DNA of 64,000 nucleotides from assembly GCA_011033025.1 (NCBI GenBank), contig WFMF01000011.1, positions 248,001 to 312,000 of the forward strand, read 5' to 3'. The position numbers and the translations under genes were made by a program. This document shows, one piece after another, positions 44,801-54,870 of this stretch. Positions within the stretch are counted from its first letter, which is position 1; the number at the start of each line of letters is the position of its first letter. The stretch is from Beroe forskalii (Eukaryota; Ctenophora; Nuda; Beroida; Beroidae). The notes below the pieces were generated by a model. The model was not told the origin of the DNA and made no database searches. It was given only the letters and a program-made list of their open reading frames with translations.

Positions 44801-47067
44801 AGTGTGGTACTCTGAGATGAAGTGTTGTACCCAGAGATGAAACATCGCAGTCTGAGATGAAGTGTCGTACCTGGAGATGAAGTATCGTACCCGCCAGAGA
44901 CTCAGAGATGTTGTGTCGTTCCTTGAGATGAAATGTCGCAGTCTGAGATGAAGGGTCGTACACTGAGATGAAGTGTCGTACGTTGAGATGAAGTTTCGTG
45001 CCCTGAGATCAAGTTTTCCACCCTGATAAGAGGTGTCCCCCCCAGAGATGAAGTGTCGTAGCCTTGGAGATGAAACGTCGTACTCTCGAGATCAAATATC
45101 GTACTTTACAGAGTTACAGTACAATCAAGTTACAGTAAAAGATGAATTGTCGTACCCTTTGAGATGAAACGTCAAACGTCGCACTCTGAAGATGAAATGT
45201 CGTACTTCAGGATAGAATCAATTTACAGTACGAGATGAAATGTCGTACTTTGAGATGAAGTGTCGAAGATGAAATGTCATGAGATGAAGTGTCGCGAGAT
45301 GAAATGTCCGTTCCCCGATCTTTTCATTGTCAAAGAGATACTGCTTGCTTCCTCCTCCTCCTTCTCTATCAGTCACGTGAACCTTTTTCTGCTCGATCAT
45401 TGGTTGAGGGAGAGTGTCCCTTGCCTTGTCATGTGATCTGACTGGGGACACTCGGCATTCACATGCACCCTGACTCCTGATTGGGATGTACAATTTTAAC
45501 CTTGTATAGTGCTAATGTACTTCTTGGCTCCCAGTGTATAAACTAAAGCTTCCATTTTCCAAGTAATCGCAATTATCAGCTCGAAAATTGCACTGGCAAG
45601 ACGATCGGCTAGCCGACCAGCTGGCTAACTAGCCGGCCGGCTAGCCGACCTGCAGGCCGGCTGGCTAACCGGCTAGCTGGCTGTCTGGCAAGTCGGCCAG
45701 CCGGTGGTGTCAGAGAAGTTCTTAAGACTGCCGTAATCGGAATTATCAGCTTGAAAATGGCACTGGCAAGACTTGCTGATTCTAAAATTATCTGTTATCT
45801 GCGTCTATCGTAGATTTAGTAGATTGGTATCAGAAAATTCCATGGTGCCCCGATTATGAGCGACGGTTCACTATCCTGAGGAACTTGTATACCGTTATCT
45901 TGGCCGTTTCCTAATCATCTGAATCAGAAGAGTACGAATTCGCGATCTCAGACAACAGAAATGCAGGTCTAATCCATGACTATGGGATTAGACCTCGACT
46001 TATTATTCCGAGCGACATTCCGTCGTTTTGAATCCGCTTTTTCCGCCTTTTTCAGACCCAGGGGGTGTAGCAACGCCAGACATAATCCCTTCTTGACTGA
46101 AATTATCATAATCTGTGTGGCGTGTTCCCAGCTGTTTCGTGAGTACCCCCTTTAATTGCGGACTCTTGCTAGTCTGCAATTCTGGTATCACTATCATGGT
46201 ACCTTATTACTAATACCCAAGGAGCCTGGACTTGGAGTTATACTTCCTAATTTTGGAATCTGCGGGAACAAAATTCCTGTATACTTCCATAACTCATGAT
46301 TAAAAAAGTACAAAACAATAAAACGGATTTTTCTGTGTTTCACCCTTCACAAATCTCGGGATCGGAATAAGCTTCAAGACTGCCGAACGATGAAATAGAA
46401 TTAGCAAGAGTGCCTACTCGTTGAAATATAACAAACTAGGTCACTGTTAACTGGATTTCTTCATGGTCAAAGAGATACTGCTTGCTTCCTCCTCTATCAG
46501 TCACGTGAACCTTGTTCTGCTCTATCAATGGTTGAGGAAGTGTCCTCTGCTTTGTCATGTGATCTGACTGGGGACACTCCTGATTGGGATGTACAATTTT
46601 AACCCTGTATAGTACTAATGTACTTCTCAGCTCTCAATGTATAATCTTGAGCTTCCATTTTCCAAGTTATCGCAATTATCAGCCTTGAAAATGTCACTGG
46701 CAAGATAAGCTGATCCTTAAATTATTTGCTATCTGCGTCTATCATAGATTGGTAACAGAAAATTCTATTATTCAATAAAGATAAGTCTTACCAATGCCAT
46801 AGATAGCACAGAATTGACACAGACAACTCAGATCCGCGAACGCGCATAGAATTGCAATTGCGCGCGCGGAATCAGAGCGCGCACAAAGTACTAGCAGGCG
46901 GATCACGTGACAGGTCACGTGATGTGACGTCACGAAACAGAAAAACGCCCAGAGGCAAAGGAAGACATTGTCCATTTTCAAAAAACTTGATATCGTCGTG
47001 ATCAGCTCACTGAGATCTAGAATCGAGTCAAAGAGCCTAAAAAACTTTGAAAAAAGGGCGCACCCTA
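41855..47067. mobile_element. foldback element FB2, intact, 9-bp TSD
   Basis: Ends TAGGGTGCGCCC at 41855 and the complement at 47067, with perfect 9-bp duplications ATGATATGT (41846-41854 and 47068-47076). Left arm 2.49 kb, right arm 2.72 kb, centre near 44345. From outside in, each arm has: a conserved terminus with CRE/E-boxes and a CGCGCGCAATTGCAATT block; two related modules both starting CTTGCCAGTGMCATTTTC and ending in CTCCCTCAACCAWTGAT; a GCTAGCCGG block; then the about-20-base satellite. No transposase frame. Near-identity to FB1 over kilobases indicates recent mobility with an enzyme supplied elsewhere. Confidence 0.95.
43292..45310. repeat. inverted satellite block of FB2
   Basis: Same unit and centre as in FB1. 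Within the left half a run of units from about 43850 to 44000 is repeated at about 44045-44200, showing amplification by unequal exchange or slippage since FB1 and FB2 separated. Long frames here are artefacts. Confidence 0.93.
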
Positions 47068-47084
47068 ATGATATGTTTAGTGTT

Positions 47085-47215
47085 TAGTTTGCCTTCCTAA
47101 GCCCGCATAGGTGTGTGTACGCGCCGCGCGCTTCCCTACGGGACACACTGTGCTGGGGAAGCGCGCCGCGCGAGCCACACAGGGATATACGTGTTTAGCA
47201 AAGTTTGCCAGGCGT
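47085..47215. repeat. GC-rich GCGCGCCGCG repeat, inverted copy
   Basis: CCTAAGCCCGCATAGGTGTG, CGCGCCGCGCGCTTCCCTAC and ATACGTGTTTAGCAAA are the reverse complement of 41575-41700. FB2 thus sits between two oppositely facing copies of this repeat. Confidence 0.75.
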
Positions 47216-47519
47216 TTCCTTTGCCCTAAATACCAGCAACCTACCTTAACCTCCAATATTTTAGTCAGGTTATAATATATTCGGAATTATTATAATTCTT
47301 TAAGTTATTACTCAACTGCTTAAATTATTTTTTAATTCATATTGACAGAAGTTAGTTTTTATCACACTGTGAATGTATATTTTGGTTTTTGATGTTTTAT
47401 TTATTTTTCATGGTTATCACAAGGTCTGCATGAAGTTTTTTGCTTTCTACCCAGTTTTAATTGTTATTTCACTGCTATCTCATAAAACTATCAACAGTTC
47501 TAGATTAATTCTGTTATTT

Positions 47520-47702
47520 AAAACTTAACAACACTACTAATTACAATCAAATTTGAGTATGTCAGGTCACACTTTGTGGAGTTCCTGAAGAAGAGATATT
47601 TTATCTCGAAACTGACAGTTGAATAGCGGTGCAAAGTGTATGGGTTTGATTTCATATTTGAGAATTTTTGTGTTTCACTGAAATGATCAATCACTTCAAA
47701 CA
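47520..47702 (+). mobile_element. 183-bp hammerhead retroposon, copy 1
   Basis: Flanked by perfect 13-bp direct repeats AATTCTGTTATTT (47507-47519 and 47703-47715). Starts AAACTTAACAACACTACTAA and ends GATCAATCACTTCAAA. It aligns over its full length with 59697-59880. The central 70 bases fold as a hammerhead-like RNA. Too short to encode a protein; mobility must come from another element's reverse transcriptase. Hammerheads of this short-stem-III kind are known in Penelope-like retroelements and retrozymes. Confidence 0.85.
47569..47639 (+). ncRNA. hammerhead-like ribozyme, copy 1
   Basis: Outer stem I ACACTTTG (47569) pairs with CAAAGTGT (47632-47639); inner stem I GUUC (47581) with GAAU (47621). 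Core CUGAAGA at 47585-47591 matches CUGANGA. Stem II GAGAU/AUCUC (47593-47597, 47603-47607), then GAAA (47608). A two-base-pair stem III (AC/GU) closes a five-base loop, and the predicted cut is after GUU at 47620. One extra A (47592) lies between the core and stem II relative to the textbook form. Confidence 0.65.
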
Positions 47703-47724
47703 AATTCTGTTATTTGATTTTTAA

Positions 47725-47957
47725 GGCGCCTGTAACGTTCGTCGGTCGATCGAATGGAATTGGTTGATCGATCAACTCCATTTCAACTAATGATGTGTTT
47801 TAATGCTCCCTGTTGACTTGAATCGTGTTTAAATGAGCAATATTTAGTTGTTTCCCTACTAGCTTAAAGATTTTCTATTAAAAACACATCAATCGATCAA
47901 ATGAAGTTGATCGATCGACCAACTCCACTCGATCGACCGACGAACGTTACATGCACC
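47725..47957. mobile_element. 233-bp MITE with TTAA target duplication
   Basis: Inverted ends GGCGCCTGTAACGTTCGTCG and the complement of GGTGCATGTAACGTTCGTCG are flanked by TTAA (47721-47724, 47958-47961). Arms continue into GATCGATCAACTCCATTT-like sequence. TTAA targets are typical of piggyBac and Kolobok superfamilies; which one is not decided. Confidence 0.88.
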
Positions 47958-48299
47958 TTAATGCTCTTGAAAATTGAATAAATGGACACCTGGGTTAAAA
48001 GGTGTGTTTTTAGTGGAAGCTATTGTTTTGATATAATGAAAGGAAGTGTGATGGTTTAATACCATAATTTATTCTATTTCTATTTCTATTTTTTAGTCGT
48101 AAAATGTTAGTCATAGAGGGTCTGGGCGTATGGTCGGCCGAAATTTTAGTTTTTTTTGTTGGTTTTTTAGCCTCAAATTTCCATTTTCAAGCGTGTTTCT
48201 TAACACTAATGGAATATCAGCATGGGGTTCTGTATCAAATAATAAATTGAGTCACATCTTCAATATTCAAAAGAGATGTATATGTTTACTCTTTGGGAA

Positions 48300-49692
48300 C
48301 CCCATTCTAGAACCTGTAGTGATGTTAGTACAACCTGATTTTTGAAGGACGTTTGTTGTGGTTTTGTAGTTTTGTGAAGAGTTTGTTGTGGAACCGTGTT
48401 GCTGTAAAGCAAAAAGTTTTATCTTTATCTTTATCTGTGCAATCATAATTATGTTATATACATACAGCCAAATTTATATGCGTAGTCATGTATCCCCTTA
48501 GTAAGTTTAAATTATTGCCTACATCAAGAGGTATATAACACCCGGGTTCCTGTTAGGAGAAAACTCGCGAGAAAACTCGCAAGAAAACTTACGAGAAATG
48601 TTTTCCCCGCAGTTCCTGTACAAAAATTTTCGCAAGAAAAACCACCTTTTTTCCTCGTGAGAATACTCGCAAGAAATTTGAACACGGTTTTTTGCACATT
48701 TTCCTTGCAAGAATTCTTGCAAGGAAAATACGAAAAAGTAATAATTGATTTTGGATGGAATGTTACACATAATGGGAATATCAAATTATGAGCGTCAATT
48801 ACGTCCAAGCAAAACAAAAAAACTCGTGTACAGGAACTATGTTGATGAAAATCCTGATTTCTTGCTAGTTTTCTTGCAAGTTTTTTTCGTGAGTTTTTCT
48901 CGTAACAGGAACCCGGGTGTAAGTCGCAACATTCATACATGTTCCTACTCTTTTCTTGGCTGCTAATTACCAGCCACCAACAAGCTCTATTCAAGTTCTC
49001 AAGTATTTGTAGGTACAGTTCTTCAAGGAGTAACCTTGTATATTGACGGGAATTGGGAATAATATGCAAGCCTTTTGATTGAATTATGAAACAGGTCATA
49101 GCATAGCAGGGAGAAGAAAAGGACACCTGCTCTCTCTAAACTAACTAACTTGGTAACTTGGTAGAGTTTATCCGTTGAGTTGGAAGGGCCATCAGAGTTC
49201 CGACCACCGCGTTGGTGAGTAGTCTACCAGAGAGTTGGACCAGCTGCAGCTGTACCCAGCGACCGGAGGCTCATCCAGTATCAGAGAAAGAAATTTCGAC
49301 ATGCTAGTGCCAATTCGATTATCTACCTCCCCACTTCACTGTTGGACTAACATGAAAATGACTAACATGTTTTTGCAACGCAACATACAATAATACAGTG
49401 GGTTGCCTAGATCTGGGCAACCTGACATACAAATACGAATGGGGTTGCCTGTTTCTGTAACTTGAGCTCACTAGCAGAGGAGAAGCAATACTGCAATTGT
49501 ATTTGTAAATGATGATGAACAGTGTCCACTAGTGACTGGTCTATGTATACAATCGGAACTGTTGATATTCTACTAATTATTTTCACAATTTAATTTCTGT
49601 CGATGTTTGTCACATGTTAGTAATTTTGTCCTTTTAATGCCCTAGATGTTAGTACAATATGTTGCGTAGGTTGCCATGGTTTTTGAATGGGG
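48300..49692. mobile_element. 1.4-kb DNA transposon with 8-bp TSD in LINE
   Basis: Ends CCCCATTC...GAATGGGG, extending imperfectly (CCCCATTCTAGAACC versus CCCCATTCAAAAACC), flanked by perfect 8-bp duplications TTTGGGAA (48292-48299, 49693-49700). The interrupted LINE frame confirms both boundaries. No transposase frame; the long reverse frame through 49126-48524 crosses the nested palindrome at 48538-48920. Eight-base duplications occur in hAT and P-type elements, but the ends match neither that I can name. Confidence 0.85.
48538..48920. mobile_element. inverted-repeat element with ACACCCGGG ends
   Basis: ACACCCGGGTTCCTGTTA at 48538 and its complement ending 48920. Arms continue as GAGAAAACTCGCAAGAAAAC-type short tandem words that fold back, with an inner GTTCCTGTACA pair (about 48612 and 48826). 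Nested in the 1.4-kb transposon. Target duplication unclear. Confidence 0.75.
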
Positions 49693-50536
49693 TTTGGGAA
49701 AAAGTTGAACTTTGATCATGCTGAATACTATAAAACATGTGCTAGAACTAGGTCTATTGATGAACAATTAGCTCCAAAAGACTATGTACTGGAACATACC
49801 AAACCACTTTTCACAGATTTGAAATTACTTACTGTTCATAACCTTCAGATAATTTTTGTGCTGAATGAAATTTTCAAAATTAGGAAATATAGATATCCAA
49901 TTCCCATGTTTACATTACTTAAGAATTCTCCTGACTCCATGAGAAGTTGTCAAAGGGGCAAAATTGTGGTGCCTAAGTATAAACTAGAAACATCAAGGCA
50001 GCAATTTTTATATTGTGGCTCCACAGTATGGAATAAATTCAAAAGTAAAGCTACTCATCTGGATACTGACTTTCTTTCTGACATGTCCACATCATCTTGT
50101 GTTGCAAAAAACAAGTTCAAAAATTTTTACATGGCCTTCAGTCATCAGGGCATCCTCAGCTATGGGAGAACCACAACCTTACCCTAAACTAAGCTTTTCT
50201 CATCAAATAAGAATAATGTTTCTCTGGAGGGAATTTATTTTTCTACAACCCTACAAAAAATTGCGGGATTTCAACTCGTTTTTAGCCGGTGTTTGGGTTG
50301 CGCTAAGCACAGTGCTTCAACTGCCTTAATCCTTTATAATATAATTCTGAATCAGTAAACTATTTTGTTTTAACTAAACTATGAAGAATGAACTCTTCAA
50401 GACATAAGCAAGCATGGGCTTCGCTGTTTCACTGTTTTGAGACTGCTTTTAGAGGAATTGAATAATTTTTGTTATTATAATTATTTTAATTTATTTATAT
50501 TATTATAACTTATCACTTTTTTGAGGCAACATCATC

Positions 50537-51901
50537 ATGGCTATCAATACAGAAATTTGGAATGTTGGTGTGGCAAGTATTGTGATGATGCTTTTGTATG
50601 CAACTTGTTCTGCAGGTTTTGATATGCTGAATGCATCATTGGCAGATAGTAGTAAAGCAGGAATGGATGCTAAAGTTGGATACTTATGCTCAAGCATATA
50701 CTGTTTTGTTTCACTGGCTGGTTCCTTTATTGCGCCTTTATTGATTGTTATTCATTCTAGATTTGTCATATTCTGCTCTTCCTTGCTTTATGTTCCATTT
50801 TATATTGGAGTCATATTTCTTAACAAGATTGCAATCATCAGTGGATCTGCTATTACTGGAATTGGTGATGGTGTTGTATGGGTTGCAGTCTATGATTATG
50901 TTGTAAGGATATCAAAGAGAGAGAACCTTGAGAGAAACATGAGCTACTTCATTTTTGTTTACAGTTTTGCTGCATTAGTTGGCAACCTTATAAATTATTT
51001 CAATATTGAAGATCCTACAAAGATAACAGACTCTACTCGTGTACACATATTTAGTACTTTTGCTGCTCTTGCTACATTTGCTGGATTTTTGGCTTTGTTT
51101 GGACTTAGGAAAATGCCTCCATCAGATGATGCTGACAGAAACTCACAATCATCTGATTCTGCCAGCAAAAGACTTCTTGGTTCAACTTCTGATGACAATG
51201 ATGAAGAACAAGGAAATTCTAGCAACCATCTCTATCAGCCCCAAACTAAGTTTCAAAGGCTATTAAAATTTTTCCTAACACCAGCAACACTTGCACAAAT
51301 GGCCACCAGCATAGTTTCAAGCTTATGTGACTGTTGGGTGGTAATAATCTGTACATGTATAAGGAATTCATATAGCAACAGGCACTTGATACCCATATTT
51401 GGCATTATCTTTGGTTGTTGTAAAGTGTTATTATGTGGTATCTGGAATAAGATTTCCACACTTTTAGGCTACAAGTTCATGATATATGTCACATCCACTA
51501 TTTCCTTGATATGGCTGACTTTTGTTTTTATTATGTTTCCTCCTCTTTCTATTCACGAAAAGAGTGAAGCTGCTGATGCTCTTGTGTCATTTGGATCCTG
51601 GGCAGTTATATTGTTAGGACTACTTACAGGAATTTCCAGAACTTGGATGGATTTATTGAAGCAAATTTCCTGTGGAACATGCTCAAAGTCAGAAGAAGTA
51701 ATGCAAGGCTTTCAGCCTGGTCTACTTTTTAGTGTAAAGACTATTTTTTGGAGTTCAACAAGTGCCATTGTTTATGCACTTGTGCCCTATATGAACCTCT
51801 ATATTTTGGTTGGCATAACATTTGTTGGTTTGATTGCCAATCACTTCTTGTTTATGCATATCATCCTTAAATTCTTTCTTAGTGAACATCAAAGTCAATG
51901 A
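50537..51901 (+). CDS. UNC93-like major facilitator membrane protein
   Basis: A 454-residue, single-exon frame with about eleven hydrophobic segments. The N-terminal half (NVGVASIVMMLLYATCSAGF, then IYCFVSLAGSFIAPLLIVI, then SAITGIGDGVVWVAVYDYVV) follows the layout of UNC93 proteins, where a short loop and a GLG-x-x-x-x-W-type motif precede a tyrosine. The central cytoplasmic loop (residues about 190-235) is serine- and acid-rich (DDADRNSQSSDSASKR, DDNDEEQGNSS). A further six hydrophobic segments follow. UNC93 family members regulate potassium channels in worms or traffic Toll-like receptors in vertebrates; the substrate of this one is unknown. The ATG follows an AT-rich leader and begins just before the first membrane segment. 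Absence of introns may mean a retrocopy or a naturally intronless gene. The frame is intact. Confidence 0.75.
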   Translation: MAINTEIWNVGVASIVMMLLYATCSAGFDMLNASLADSSKAGMDAKVGYLCSSIYCFVSLAGSFIAPLLIVIHSRFVIFCSSLLYVPFYIGVIFLNKIAIISGSAITGIGDGVVWVAVYDYVVRISKRENLERNMSYFIFVYSFAALVGNLINYFNIEDPTKITDSTRVHIFSTFAALATFAGFLALFGLRKMPPSDDADRNSQSSDSASKRLLGSTSDDNDEEQGNSSNHLYQPQTKFQRLLKFFLTPATLAQMATSIVSSLCDCWVVIICTCIRNSYSNRHLIPIFGIIFGCCKVLLCGIWNKISTLLGYKFMIYVTSTISLIWLTFVFIMFPPLSIHEKSEAADALVSFGSWAVILLGLLTGISRTWMDLLKQISCGTCSKSEEVMQGFQPGLLFSVKTIFWSSTSAIVYALVPYMNLYILVGITFVGLIANHFLFMHIILKFFLSEHQSQ

Positions 51902-52375
51902 TTATTATCAAGTCAGTGTATGTGTGTCAAATGAGTTTCAGTTCTACATGACAAATTTTTGAAAAACAATGTTTTTTAGAGCATTTTCCAGCGCTAAAAA
52001 ATATGGACACCTCATAAGAATTTTCTATTACTTTATTCATAGATATTTAATTGGTCTCATAACTTTGGGCCCATAAAATTGGGCTCATAACATTTAATTG
52101 GTCATTTTAAGTAAAAATGACTATTTTGTGCATTTAGGTGACATGAGTTTGAAAAACTAGTTTTGCCTCAGAGAAATGTATTAGAAATTAAGAAGTTCAT
52201 CAAGCAAGCAACTGTTTTGCTATCATTTACAGTATTCATACTGATTAAAATAAATTGGGTTGGTAGTTAATTTTCAAATATTTGATGATGAAAAACTGAT
52301 TAACAATGTATTGTTTAGTGATGTATCCTTCATTGTTTATTGGGCATCATGTTATAAAATTATTGTCCTAACTCC
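51902..52375. other. 3' flank of UNC93-like gene
   Basis: AT-rich, probable 3' UTR and flank. A GGGCYCATAA word is repeated at 52068 and 52083. No poly(A) signal stands out among the AT-rich words. Confidence 0.4.
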
Positions 52376-52865
52376 TACCTTAGGAGGTCTATTTATATGG
52401 GTCGAAATTGCGGTGTTTGAAATTTTGGTTGGTTGAAAATATGGGGATTTTTTTCAAAAATCCCCAAATTTCACCCACCAAATAAAATTGGGGGATTTTT
52501 CTAACTTTTTGCTGACAAATGAAAGATTTTTTGCGGAAAACAATGGAAAAATAGATTAATTCTAATATTACCAATCGAATTCTTGATCGTCTTCCTGAGC
52601 CTCTGCTTCATTAATTACTGTTGTAAATTTTTGAATTTCAATTGTTTTAACCATTTGACTTTGACTAAATTATCTGTAACTATCTGAAAACTCATCTCTG
52701 AAACGAAATTGTACTGTTTTAGTACAGATAGTTCAAGAAATTTCAGCGGGTTGAATTAAATCGGGAGTAAAATTGTGGCAGGCAAAATTTTGGTAGGTTG
52801 AAAATATGGGGATTTTTTCCAAAAATCCCCAAATTACAACCTTTATAAATAGACCTCCTAAGGTA
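52376..52865. mobile_element. 490-bp MITE with TA-flanked inverted ends
   Basis: TACCTTAGGAGGTCTATTTA at 52376 and its complement ending 52865. Just inside, GGTTGAAAATATGGGGATTT occurs near both ends in the same orientation, each followed by a GGGGATTTTT...AAAAATCCCC hairpin. TA at each edge suggests a Tc1/mariner-type target. The interior is non-coding. Confidence 0.75.
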
Positions 52866-53119
52866 TTCATCTCAAAAAGGGGGAAGGGACTGCCTGTATC
52901 ACATGCCTCCTGATGTCTCCAAACTATTTTGACTGAGATTTGTGGATTCTGGATATAAAAACTTTTTGTTTCATATTATGTACCTACATTATTGTAAACA
53001 CTAAACGTGCCTGAGTTACTGCAATAGTGTAATGCCTTTTTTTAATGCCTATAAGTTTTAACCTGTCGCATGTTTCTTCAGATATCATAATCATAATTTA
53101 GAATAGGCAGCTTTTTTAT

Positions 53120-53345
53120 CATCTTAAAATGCAATTACAAAGTTTTTTGATTTTGGTATTTGGATCCTTAATCCAGTTGTATTAGAAATCATTTTGATCG
53201 AATTAATTATGTAAATACAAAATAGTCTTTTGCATCTTAAAATGCAATTACAAAGTTTTTTGATTTTGGTATTTGGATCCTTAATCCAGTTGTATTAGAA
53301 ATCATTTTGATCGAATTAATTATGTAAATACAAAATAGTCTTTCA
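53120..53345 (+). repeat. perfect 113-bp tandem duplication
   Basis: The sequence starting CATCTTAAAATGCAATTACA at 53120 repeats without visible difference from 53233, and a few bases of a third copy follow at 53344. Identity implies a recent duplication. Confidence 0.93.
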
Positions 53346-53535
53346 TCTTATCTGTGACAGTTTGATTTTTAATTTAGTTTTACTTCGAATTGTTAAGAGC
53401 AAACCTTATGCTGCATGTTTGTGCCTTGAATTCAAAACCTCTCATTGTGGTTCTTATGTTGTTTCTATCACAGATTTTATGATACATCCTGATTCCTGGT
53501 ACTGCTGTAATACTAGAGTACTAGATACATACAAC

Positions 53536-53810
53536 TTACTAGGTAGCGCAGTGGTTAGGGCGTCGTACTTTCAATCGCGAGGTTGGTGGTTTGATTCTCG
53601 GCCTTGCCTACCGTGCTAAGGGTGAGAACTCTCACCTAAGCAGCCACATAGTTCACTCAGCCGAGCGTACAGGAAATTGTGCAGGAGGGTTAAATGAGGA
53701 GCTGCCCATTGCAGCGAAGTCTCGGGCGAAGAAAGTATGGATTATGTACACTTCCTTAACCGTCACTGGCCTGTTTACTTGAATCCTTCGATTCCTGTCA
53801 TTGTACCTTT
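53536..53810 (+). mobile_element. tRNA-derived SINE
   Basis: Head with an A box (TAGCGCAGTGGTTAGG, about 53544) and a B box (GGTTTGATTCTC, about 53588) at tRNA-like spacing. The head ends TTGCCTACC; an unrelated body follows to about 53805, ending TTGTACCTTTTTTT. Acceptor-stem pairing and a sound anticodon arm are absent, so it is not a working tRNA. It lies between the UNC93-like gene and RCC1. A related tRNA-type head begins at 63963. Confidence 0.8.
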
Positions 53811-54017
53811 TTTTAGAATTTTCTGACGGTAAAACTGTAATTTTTGGACGCTGCTAGAATTAATTATGAATTTTTCCATATTAAATTGCTAATTTTCATC
53901 AAGAAGAAAAAATTATTTTTAAACCAGCTTTCTACCAATGATTTGTACCTATTTTTAGAATTTTCTGACGGTAAAACTGTAATTTTTGGACGCTGCTGGA
54001 ATTAATTATGAATTTTT
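53801..54017 (+). repeat. 75-bp direct repeat pair
   Basis: TTGTACCTTTTTTTAGAATT at 53801 and its near-identical copy at 53943 both continue CTGACGGTAAAACTGTAATT and TTTGGACGCTGCTRGAATTA. The first copy is fused to the SINE end, so the pair may mark a duplicated SINE tail or target region. Confidence 0.85.
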
Positions 54018-54154
54018 TAATAATTAATTTGTATTTTTCGAATTGAAGATAAATGATTTTAACCTGAAAGTATTCTTAAAGATAGAATTAAAAAAAGTAG
54101 AACTTAATCCAATAAATTTCAACACTGAATACCCGTATATTTAGCTGGAATTGA

Positions 54155-54262
54155 GCCTCTACCTAGTACCTAGTGAGTCACTACCTAGTCACTACCTAGT
54201 CACTACCTAGTATCTAGCTAGTGAGTCACTACCTAGTCACTACCTAGTAACTACTAGCTAGT
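54155..54262 (+). repeat. short tandem of CACTACCTAGT
   Basis: Runs of CTACCTAGTCA with GTGAGT and CTAGCTAGT variants, about 270 bases before the RCC1 start. Confidence 0.85.
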
Positions 54263-54534
54263 GACTTACATTGCATACGGGCCATTGGCTGTTACAGCTG
54301 TTGGAATAGAAGTAAAACCTTCGAAATAAATATACATACTGGGTTCTATGTAAGGTATGAATTAATAAGGGGGCCTCATTGATCACACAGCATTATCTTC
54401 AGACAGTTTGCATGGCATGTTATATACCATAATGTGTTTTTTGTCCAGAGAATTAAATAATGATCTAACTTATTCTTGGCTTTAGCCTTGGATCTTGATA
54501 CTTCGTGCACAGTTGAATATAATTCCCAACTAGT

Positions 54535-54760
54535 ATGTCAGCTAGACCAGGACTCATCACACCGAAGCCTGTGGGTTCCAAGCGGAAGTTCAAGGACACC
54601 CTGGAAGTTCCTGACCTGACTCAGCTAGAGCTATCTCCTCCAATCAGAAAGAAGACTGAGAGTAGAGGTGTTGTGTTGTGCTGGGGTACTGGGGACACAG
54701 GCCAACTTGGACTAGGTGAAGACGTCTTAGTGAGGAAAAAACCGGCTGTAGTCAAGAAAG
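54535..54760 (+). CDS. RCC1: RCC1, first coding exon
   Basis: The exon starts at ATG and ends at AAAG|GTGAGT (GT at 54761), one base into a codon. It encodes a basic tail (KPVGSKRKFKDTL), which in RCC1 proteins carries the nuclear signal and binds chromatin, a linker (SPPIRKKTESRG), and the start of the first beta-propeller blade: VVLCWGTGDTGQLGLGEDVL followed by VRKKPAVVKK. GDxGQLGLGE plus RKKPA is characteristic of RCC1 itself rather than of other RCC1-repeat proteins. RCC1 loads GTP on Ran at chromatin, setting the nuclear transport and spindle gradient. Later blades were not found in the remaining 9 kb, so the first intron is long or runs past the window. Reading beyond the donor adds only a short tail before a stop. 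Confidence 0.9.
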
Positions 54761-54870
54761 GTGAGTTTTTAAAAATATTTAAATTTGAATCTTAACTGGA
54801 TGATCGGATCACTGTTTATGAGTCGCATAACTGATACTGATTAATTATAATAATGTTAATTATAATGTTA

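Larger units (their letters stand above)
48130..50187 (+). pseudogene. LINE reverse transcriptase tail split by a transposon
   Basis: The left part (about 48190-48299) encodes NTNGISAWGSVSNNKLSHIF, then NIQKRCICLLFG. The right part (49701-50187) encodes KKLNFDHAEYYKTCARTRSI, LEHTKPLFTDLKLLTVHNLQ and STVWNKFKS, ending at a stop near 50187. Both are the C-terminal region of an APE-type LINE ORF2, from a family different from the 28-33 kb LINE. Removing the insertion 48300-49692 and one TTTGGGAA copy rejoins the two parts in frame. The rest of the LINE is missing. Confidence 0.8.

Noticed and set aside
48524-49126. 200-residue reverse frame
   Set aside because: Runs across the inverted-repeat element 48538-48920 and its AAACTCGCAAG tandem words; composition is not protein-like.
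53544-53615. Functional tRNA gene
   Set aside because: A and B boxes are present, but the acceptor stem does not pair, and an unrelated SINE body follows.
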